Assembly: GCA_035610835.1 (NCBI GenBank) | Contig: CM069446.1 | Coordinates: forward strand, 53,782,934-53,846,933 | Length of the DNA stretch: 64,000 bases | Source: Ophiura sarsii | Lineage: Eukaryota; Echinodermata; Ophiuroidea; Amphilepidida; Ophiuridae | Reading direction: 5' to 3' | Part shown: positions 56,211 to 64,000 of the stretch, piece by piece | How the letters are laid out: the number at the start of each line of letters is the position of its first letter | Position numbering within the stretch: the stretch's first letter is position 1 | Notes under the pieces: model-generated | Seen by the model: the letters and a program-made list of their open reading frames with translations, nothing else | Database searches by the model: none | What the model was told of the DNA's origin: nothing | Made by a program: the position numbers and the translations under genes

Positions 56211-56828
56211 CCGTAAAAGGGGGTGGATAGGGACAGTTTTAGCACTACATGTAGTCTCTATGTTGTCGTTTTTTATAATCATATTCATATCCACCCATAT
56301 TTATGCCTTTGAACTGCCACTATAAAAATTTGAAATAATGTGATGGGTATGGAAATACTACTTGACTCATAGGTAAAGAATTGTGAAAATTTGATACTGA
56401 ATTGATACCATAGAATTTAAAGCTTAATTCGAAGAAATTCTATAGTATCAATTCAGTATCAAATTTTCATCTTTTCTATAAATATGGAGATTTTATATGT
56501 CATGCAATGTGAAAATTACTGTAAAAATAAACCTATTGACCCCAAATATTAGAAAATTTACGATAAAATGCAAAAAAGCTTGAAATGAAAACTGCTTTCA
56601 GAATTTCTTACCAATGTCAAAGAGTATGTATATTATAAAAGGACATCTTTATTTTTGATACCCTGGGCTCGGCTACATTTGGTTCATTCACACCCACCCA
56701 CTGAACCATTTCCTGAACACTATATTGCTCTTTCCACATTTGGATAAAGAAAATAGTACAATCAATACAAACATTTGAGATTTCAAAAACTGTTCCCATT
56801 GTTGTCCCTATTCACCCCCGTTTTACAG
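56211..56828. mobile_element. CCGTAAAAGGGGGTG MITE, relative of 23772-23953
   Basis: CCGTAAAAGGGGGTGGATAG is mirrored by CTATTCACCCCCGTTTTACAG. TA follows on the right (56829-56830), but the left flank is AA, so the duplication is imperfect. A near-perfect 34-bp hairpin lies inside at 56385-56469. Confidence 0.8.
56385..56469. repeat. 34-bp hairpin (one mismatch, 16-base loop)
   Basis: 56385-56418 (starting GAAAATTTGATACTGAATTG) pairs with 56435-56469. Only one base is unmatched. Confidence 0.9.
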
Positions 56829-56831
56829 TAT

Positions 56832-57157
56832 AGTATTGTCAAAATGTCATTTGTCAAGAAATTAATTTCATAGACCTATTTCAGACTCATTGATGATCCA
56901 TGCTTCACTTGAAACAGAATATTGCCTTCTTCGCAAGGAAATCAATGTTTAAATATACGAGCAATTTTTTAAATCCCACCCCCCCCCCCCCCCCCCCCCT
57001 TCCATTTTATGTAGCTGACTTGCGTTGCATGGAACACACATCAGTCATCCCTATTCAGATGGAGGGGAAATTAAAAATTACTTTTAAAATAAACAAATTA
57101 AAACAAATAAACATAGAAAACATTAATAAATAAAAATGATTAAATAAATAAATGAAT
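56832..57157. other. Spacer with a C run and AAAT repeats
   Basis: There is a C run at about 56979-56999 and an AAATAAATAAATGAAT stretch before 57158. Nothing else was recognised. Confidence 0.4.
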
Positions 57158-57644
57158 AGGGGAGGATGGGGCAACTGGTCCGGTTAAGCATATTTCATGA
57201 TATAAAAGCTTAAAGCTCGTGTAAATATTTATGGAATTGCTATAAAAATATCACCCGTGTAACTGTTTACATATAACATATAATCAATGTTAAAAATATC
57301 CAAACAAAAGGCCAATTACCACTAACTAAAAACTTTACTTGGCACAGACCAGTTGCCCCAATAACTGGTCCTTATGTTCCAACGGTTAGATTACACAGAA
57401 ATCATTGATTGACAACACGGTAACTAGGCAGTATTTACTTTACAAACTCATTTCCATATTATTTAACGTGTAAAAAGGATACAGGTCTCATGAAACGCAA
57501 GTTTTATACATTTTTCGTGGTAAACGTGTAAAAAGCAGTAATACTAATGGTGTACAAAGCAAGCGCAATTTTCGACTGCACGTTTATTAGATAAAACGGT
57601 ATGAACCTAGTTAAATGGTTACATGGTTGTGATATTCAGACGCC

Positions 57645-57976
57645 CAGTAGCGTAGCCAGCGGTGGGGGTGGGGGCAGGGGGCAGACTGCCTCCCCCCGGA
57701 CACCTAAAATGGGGACGGAGAAGCGGAAAAATGGGGGACGAGAAATTGTTCATGTAGTACATTTACTGTGCGATTTCTTTTTGGACTGTGCGAATTTTTT
57801 TGACCTCACCACCCCCCGCCCCCCCCCCCCACCCCGCCCCCCCCCCCACCCCCCCCCCCCCCCCCCCCACTTACGTGAAATTCACGAGGTAAGTGACTAG
57901 AAACAAAATTGGGGCAACCTTTTACGAAAATTTTAGAAATCTTGCCCCCCTGAAATAAATCCTAGCTACGCCACTG
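57645..57976. mobile_element. hAT-like G-tract MITE, duplication CAGACGCC
   Basis: CAGTAGCGTAGCCAGCGGTG is mirrored by GCTACGCCACTG. CAGACGCC is at 57637-57644 and 57977-57984. It holds long C runs (57790-57870) and is related to 37006-37235 and, at its termini, to 8058-8313. Confidence 0.92.
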
Positions 57977-58992
57977 CAGACGCCCCATACATTTGTCTAT
58001 ATATACCCCTTTCTTTAATGATTTTATTTACTTCATATAATCATCATTTAGTACTTATAATAAACCATCTTGATATTTAGCCAGCTTGTCATGTTACCAT
58101 GGTTACAGGGGAAGTTAGTCAATATGACAATGATGACCCAAAGGTAAATATACACAAAAAGCAGTGGATAAAATATATAAATCATGATATTTCGTCATAG
58201 CAAATACCTTTACAGACACCATTTAAAATACAATAAGGATGTAATTCATAATACCGAGGTTTTAAACCATTCTAAAGCAATTTCATGTCATATTGTAATC
58301 CTTCAATATCAGAAATAGTGGTATTAGACCCAAAATGCCCCAAAATGTCTAAGAACTATATAGAAATAATGTGAATTATTTCATATTCTATTCATATTTC
58401 CCTTCGGACCACTTGCCCCAACAAATGACGTAGCACTTTGTTGAGATGAAACATTATTCAAACACGCCTGTGACGTAATAAATTTTACGCCAAAATGTTT
58501 TAAAACATACCACCATTTGTCATAACAATCAATAACTCCAATACATTTCAGAAAAAAGGCAAAACTGCATTTTTGTTTATAGCCATTACACAGATTTCTG
58601 TAGCCAGCGAGTATCTTTGAATTCGCAAATATTACGGCGTTCGGGTCCTACAAGTAGACGAGTGTCTTTAGATAAAATAAGAAATGGTGTACTTTGTTAT
58701 TTGCAAATTCATAAACTAATAACTCTACCAAATGAATACCCGTGATAATGATTTAAGTTGAAGCATTCTTTAAATGATAATATTGATCGGAAATCCAAAC
58801 CACCAATGTCCCAATTTAGCAATGTGCGCCATTTTACGGTCATTTCAACCACAACCTATGGTTTTAATCATATTTCGGAAAGTCCCTAAGCACACTACAA
58901 TATAGCACCCATCAAATGCAATATGCACCTAGAATCTTAAGACGACTGTACTGCATGTATATATTTACTGTTGCATATCTGTCAATCATATA

Positions 58993-60298
58993 CAGTCAGT
59001 ATGCAACCACGCGAAAAGTTGTTCCTTTTCTAACCCAGCAAAGCGACTCGGAAGTACTCACCCGTAGCGATACCGCATCGCAGTCATAGTTGACCTCGTA
59101 ATAGCACGATGTAAATGAACTCTTTTCATGATTGATTATAATCACACATTTCAAACACATTTGCCATGAAATTGTATAGTAAAAAGGCATATTATGCAAA
59201 TAATATTATCTAATATTATCTGTGAACTTCATGACATGTTGTATTTTCGGTGCAAATTATTGCAATCCGACAAACCCGAATTCAATAAAAACTTGACGAA
59301 ACTAAAGCCAAATTCACGATAAAAAAGTCGCTTCTGAAGAATCAGGCATCAATTTTATCCATCGTATCATAATATTCATAGTCTTTTGTAACTAGAAACA
59401 TGCTTACAATTTTATAACATTATTTAGTCCGGTCAAGTGAATGCTTATAAAATAGCTCCTCGAATCTTGTCTCGATCTAAATTCATTTCGTAGCGTCGAC
59501 GGGTTGTTGATCAAGTGTTTTTAAACTCACGAATATATTCAGATTTGCTTGATAGCTCAGATGGTAGAGGGCTCGCTTTGGGAGCGAGAGGGCCGGGGTT
59601 CGAAATCGATCCTTCTGCGCTACACAATGTCATATGATATTTTTTTTACAGAAAGGCTACTCTGGTCAAAATGAATAAACATTTCACAATTTCATCACAC
59701 AAAATGCATGAATTCGGACGTTTTCATTGAAAAAACGGTATTTTTTTTCAAGAATTTCAATAATGAATTCAAACGCTGGCATGAAAATGAAGCGCGGGCG
59801 TGTTACGGGAAACTAAAAATCAAGTTGGCGAGGCCTAACGGGGGATCGTAAGTTTCGTTTTCTGACCGAAAATCGGTGAAAATCAAACTCGGTTTTTCTT
59901 ATCAAAAAAGAAGTCGGGCATCAATGTTTTTGATATGAAATTAAAGCTTAAGATTCCGTTAGTACGGAAATTGCTCTTAAAATATCGTACGAATTTTAGT
60001 CCGGTCAAGTGAATAGATACAAGAAGCAAAGTCACGAAAGTTGTTAAATTCTAAAATTAGCGATAAAATCACTGTTTGTGGACCAATTATGTCAGATTTG
60101 GCATCATATTATAGAGAAAATTACGAACAATCCACCTACTTCGCCATCATGGCTGCCAGCTAACCCTACCTCAATTAATTCAGGGAAAACAAACTTCTCA
60201 TAAGGTTTTAGCGCAAGGTTGACATCCTGAAATCTATCTTTGCGTGGGTTAGAAATCGGCAAGGTCACTCATTTAAAGCGATACCTGCGTGCTGACTG
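58993..60298. mobile_element. CAGTCAG-TIR element, TATA duplication
   Basis: CAGTCAGTATGCA at the left pairs with TGCGTGCTGACTG at the right. TATA occurs at 58989-58992 and 60299-60302, while the uninterrupted sequence in copy 1 of the host has it once. The 1306-bp interior has two copies of TTTAGTCCGGTCAAGTGAAT (near 59424 and 59995) and a tRNA-like segment. No transposase was recognised. Confidence 0.82.
59548..59620 (+). repeat. tRNA-Pro-like segment (anticodon TGG)
   Basis: The D-arm TAGCTCAGATGGTAGAGG and the anticodon arm CTCGCTTTGGGAGCGAG (5-bp stem, loop TTTGGGA) are well formed, and a B-box (GGTTCGAAATC) is present. The T-arm and acceptor stem do not pair, so a pseudo-tRNA or SINE head is more likely than a functional gene. 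Confidence 0.55.
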
Positions 60299-60583
60299 TA
60301 TAAAGTACATTAAACATGATCTAAACCCATCTTCATATATCGCCCATAATATCTGTGAATTTTCAATCAGTCACTCAAGGAGTTGGTTTCAAAGATCTTG
60401 AGAAAAATCACATGTGTAAATACCCTAAAGTTCCAAATGTTTTGAATTGTAGAAGGTAAGGATATATGTCAAGTATCAACAAAAGTCGTACTGTTCAAAA
60501 GAAAGCAGTATGCCCATACAATTACAAAATCCTTCATTTCGGACCACTTGCCCCACGGTCCAGTTGCCCCATATTCCCCTAAT

Positions 60584-61030
60584 TATGTAAATAAATAATA
60601 ATATAAATAGTAAATAAATAATAATATAAATAGTAAATAAATAAATATAGAAATGAATACATTTTACATTCAATTTAGGTTTTAAATATGCCATATTTAT
60701 TCAATTAATTTGATATCTTTCTTTACTGTTAAGTGTTAACAATACCAAGGGTCTTGCAACTATGATTTTGCGCGGCCGCCGCGCTATCGTCTGATCATCG
60801 CCCCCCCCCCCCCCCCCCCCCCCCGGCCGCGCCTAACGATTCCCGATCCGAACTAGCCACTAATGATACATATTTATTTTATTTCCTCTTCCTTTCTCTT
60901 TTCTTCCTTCCCCTTTCTTTTCCTCTTCCCTTCCCCTTTCTCTTTTCTTCCTTCCCTTTTTCGCCATTCCCCTTCCTTTTTTTCCACCGAAATCATGCCC
61001 CCGAGCCCCTATAATGCTACGCCACTGGTC
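60584..61030. repeat. C run and long polypyrimidine tract with a lone CTACGCCACTG end
   Basis: A 24-base C run (60801-60824) sits between GCGCGGCCGCC and GGCCGCGCC. A nearly pure C/T tract follows (about 60880-60985). GCTACGCCACTG at 61016-61027 matches the right end of the hAT-like G-tract MITEs, with no left end visible. Confidence 0.55.
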
Positions 61031-61388
61031 TCCACCACAGTCAGAGAATGATTTGACCACATAGCTATCATATTTTTAATGGAATCCAGAGCTTTTGTTT
61101 AATTTATATTCACAATCACCACCCTAAAGGTTTGCACTAAAGTTTCAGTTGTTTTGGTTCCATATGCATCAGGTATATGTCTGCACGCACTAACCAGTTT
61201 TAAGCTTGATGCATGGGTTGATTTAGGTTAAGATTTGAATTATTTTGCTGTCATTAAATACGCTAATATTACAGTAGCCATTTTATTTGCTATCTATAGA
61301 TAACATTGCGATCATGTTATACTGAAGAAAGCATGTTATTCATGTTATTCAATTTGTTTTACTGAAGATAGCAATATTATATGATATA
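61031..61388. other. No feature recognised
   Basis: AT-rich spacer. Confidence 0.3.
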
Positions 61389-62678
61389 CGGCCGAGTGCA
61401 CCAATGACGGGTAACTTAATAGGGAGGTAAGCTACCTCCCTAGTAGTTATGCTCTAACTGTAACTTACTAACGATGTAATTCTTAGAGCATAACTGGCAA
61501 GTAACACCAGAATAGCAACTAGCGAGGTAAATATCCACATTAATCAGCATCGTCCCCTTACAAAATTAATTGGCGCATATGCCAAGTGTTAACCTATAAT
61601 AGTTTACTGTAAAATTCTGACGTGAATGGTCCTCCGCAATATTAAAAACGTGTCGTCACTTGCTAGGTCATAGGTGAGTGTAAATCAAGAATCACGTGGA
61701 GTCGGCCTGCGATCCGGAAAAAATGATGCCATTTTATGGCCAAAAATTTCTAAGTTTGTTTACCGCTTTTTCAAAAATAAGGACTATCATGACATTATAA
61801 ACATATTTTGGGCGAGGGGCACATACAAACATTGCACCAAAAAGCACATTTTAATGACAAACACAAGCACCCGATGGAAACAATGATATACAATTATAAC
61901 ACATATCTTAACACAAATACTTCCGTGGTGTGGATACCTTGTCCTTCGCTTGTTAACCGCAGAACCCCGGTTCGATCCCCAGACCACGCACGGCACGATA
62001 TGATTTTCTTTCTTTTTGTTCGTTCTTCTAGTTCTACCTTTCCACTCACAATAATGTTGAAACTTGGCTTTATCAGGAAATAGTTTCATCAGGAATTCAA
62101 AGAAACATTATGAAACATTTATAAATTGGCTTTATCAGTTTTTAATTAATAAAAACAATAATAAGTTATTTATTTAGTCATTATTTGTATAAGATCCTTG
62201 GACAATTAGTAAATTTTTGTCAAAATATTACCCAAAATCGGTGCGATTAGTGTTTGAATGGGCAAAAGGAGTTGATCTAAATGTTGACTAAAAAAATCAC
62301 CAAATTGCATGAATGGATTTTCAAAAATATAAAACCTTTCAGCTTATGAGCATGATGAGGGGTCACATTCCATTTCAAATAGACACCCACTGGGCATGCA
62401 AGCGCAATTGGTCCTTCAGCATCAGCGAATCATCCCCTCCAATGTTCACAACAAATTTACGCTAGGCCTACTGCTAGAATTGACTGACTTGTGGCATAAA
62501 ACGTTATGCCCCAACTTACTCTTGGGTCCGGTCAGGTATAACAGATAGCGTAAATTACCCGCAAGTTACTAGCCTAGTAGCTTACCCCGCATTGGCGCTC
62601 TCAAAATGTTGGGTTACGCCTCAGTTACTAGCGAGGTAGCGCTATTCTTCAGCTACCCGTCATTGGTGCACTCGGCCG
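61389..62678. mobile_element. CGGCCGAGTGCACCAATG element, copy B
   Basis: CGGCCGAGTGCACCAATGAC is mirrored by GTCATTGGTGCACTCGGCCG-like sequence at the right. A possible 8-bp duplication with one mismatch flanks it (ATGATATA at 61381-61388, ATGATGTA at 62680-62687, one base beyond the end). It is inverted relative to copy A and also carries a tRNA-like segment. Confidence 0.82.
61925..61989 (+). repeat. tRNA-like segment within copy B
   Basis: GTGGTGTGG at the start pairs partly with AGACCACG at the end. CTTGTTAACCG resembles an Asn anticodon loop, and the B-box is GGTTCGATCCCC. The D-arm is short and degenerate. Confidence 0.45.
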
Positions 62679-62687
62679 CATGATGTA

Positions 62688-63060
62688 ACATACCGTATAG
62701 CGAATTGTATCACTGTTTAATATTCTATAATTACTGGAGATAAGAATCTTTGTGGATTTGGTATTTTGCTTGTTTGTTGGCTGTTTTATGAATAAATATG
62801 CCAAATATCATGTAGGCATTATTGGAGAACTATGAACAAGATTGAATTGGTTTTCCCTTTATAAACACTCTTGAACGTAAAAACTAAACAAGGTTTTTAA
62901 ATAATTTATTTTATGCCGAAGCTATTTGTAGCGATATTAGTCATTGCTATACTAGCGGTGTACCCTCGCTACGCTCAGGTTCCCGCTAGATGGTTATGCC
63001 ACAAATTACCTAGGCTCTGAAACTACATAAACCCCTACCCCCCCCCCCCCCCCACACACA
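62688..63060. other. Spacer with a C run
   Basis: AT-rich, then TCGCTACGCTCAGGTTCCCG near 62967 and a C run followed by CA repeats near 63040-63065. Confidence 0.35.
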
Positions 63061-63064
63061 CCCC

Positions 63065-63400
63065 CACACGCAAACCAGTTTGATTTATAATCATAACCCT
63101 CCTAAACCATTGTCCGTGGCTACTTTATAAACCCATACCTCTCAAACTGCATGAACCACATGAATCCCCTACACCCCACCCCTTCCCCCTCACACACACA
63201 CCAACCAGATTGACTTATAATCATAACCCTCCTAAACCATTTCCTGTGGCTTCTTCATTAACCCTCGGTCCCTTGGATTGTTTGGCACTCCAATTTAAAG
63301 TAAAAAAATCAGGTTGCTTTATTAACCCTCACTAAACGCTATTTGTACCACGTCACTACATGTATAACCATGATAACCCTATGCCTATTCTAAACCATTT
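63065..63400. repeat. ~129-bp direct repeat rich in ATAACCCT
   Basis: TTATAATCATAACCCTCCTA at about 63085 and 63215, both followed by AACCATT and GTGGCT. A third, more diverged unit follows near 63365. Confidence 0.7.
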
Positions 63401-64000
63401 TACGTGGTTTTACCCCCACCCAACATGACACCATAACCCATAACCAACAGGTCTATATAACCATTTCCCGTGTGGCTTATGCGCCATGTGTAGAAGTGCG
63501 TAATGCCGCGGCAGTGAACCCTTCCGCAAACATGTACGCGACGCGTTACCACACGGTATGATTACGCGATAGTACGCGCAACGCACAATATCGTGCACGT
63601 CTAGTGGCATTTGTGAGCAAAATTTGAGAGGTTTTTGGAGTAATTCTGTTATACCCTTCACAGAGGTATTCATAGTGCATAATTTTTAAGAACGACACAT
63701 ATTACCGATGTCGGTGAGTAGGGTATAACATAATTATGCCAGGTTTTTTTGCTGTTTTTTGGAGCCAATTGTTGACCAACTTCTATACTTAAAATCACAC
63801 GTCCCGTTATTTCCTCTATCTTTCATGCAAATTAGGCGCCACTTATCTAACTAATAGAGAAATAAGGATAACAAACGCACCCCCACACACTCACTGATTT
63901 GCACTCTCCTCACCAAATTACACCTTGGTTTTGCCTTAAAGTTCCTCACTAATTACCCCGAATACTGTCCACACATCCTTGCCACTTCAATGTATAAGCC
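63401..64000. other. No gene recognised at the right edge
   Basis: A CpG-rich island-like patch (GACGCGTTACCACACGG, ACGCGCAACGC) lies at 63500-63605. GTTATACCCT near 63648 is mirrored by AGGGTATAAC near 63720. No coding frame was recognised. Confidence 0.35.

Larger units (their letters stand above)
57158..60580. mobile_element. GGGGCAACTGGACC element, copy 2, with two insertions
   Basis: The ends AGGGGAGGATGGGGCAACTG and CAGTTGCCCCATATTCCCCT are flanked by AAT at 57155-57157 and 60581-60583. Opposite orientation to copy 1 (44674-46546). Removing the insertions at 57645-57976 and 58993-60298 leaves about 1.8 kb that aligns with copy 1. Confidence 0.9.

Noticed and set aside
59548..59620. Functional tRNA-Pro gene
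   Set aside because: The anticodon arm is good, but the T-arm and acceptor stem do not pair and it sits inside a transposon.
63065..63480. Telomere-like CCCTAA/ATAACCCT repeats
   Set aside because: The hexamers are irregular and embedded in a 129-bp direct repeat, so it is not a telomeric array.

Overview
This window looks like AT-rich nuclear DNA from an animal, most likely a marine invertebrate. The evidence is spliced genes with GT/AG borders, a BTB-BACK protein, a relaxin-receptor-like leucine-rich-repeat GPCR, the 5' exons of a class C GPCR, tRNA-derived SINEs, a LINE reverse-transcriptase fragment, and very many short inverted-repeat DNA transposons. Retained BTBD17-like and RXFP/LGR-like genes plus abundant G-tract MITEs fit an echinoderm or hemichordate, but the sequence alone does not prove the phylum.

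Three genes are supported. (1) A BTB-BACK protein on the plus strand (coding 9239-10669) with a probable 5'-UTR intron at 8697-9234. (2) A single-exon receptor on the minus strand (18460-22047) with a signal peptide, a CUB-like domain, about 23 leucine-rich repeats and a seven-helix domain. (3) Four exons of a class C GPCR ligand-binding domain on the plus strand (48092-51590), whose reading phases join cleanly but whose 3' part is not visible before the window ends. A possible orphan exon lies at 40656-40824.

The rest is mostly repeats. From 4.9 to 8.4 kb there is a four-level nest of transposons, each level bounded by its own target-site duplication. From 12.1 to 15.1 kb a 3-kb inverted-repeat unit carries a roughly 900-bp CTGA-rich minisatellite. 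From 23 to 36 kb there are MITEs of several families, two related minisatellites, a long inverted repeat, a LINE tail and a SINE. From 37 to 46 kb there are Harbinger-like, TA-type and G-tract elements. From 52 to 63 kb, downstream of the class C exons, there is an 85-bp minisatellite built on GGGAATTCCC palindromes and second copies of families already seen at 39 and 44 kb, in opposite orientation.

The three genes show no shared pathway beyond two being probable cell-surface receptors. Transposons do touch gene structure: a TTAA-flanked MITE lies in the 5'-UTR intron of the BTB gene, and a TA-flanked MITE ends 16 bases before exon 4 of the class C receptor, so it may supply part of that splice acceptor. 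Calls come from reading the sequence, without database searches.
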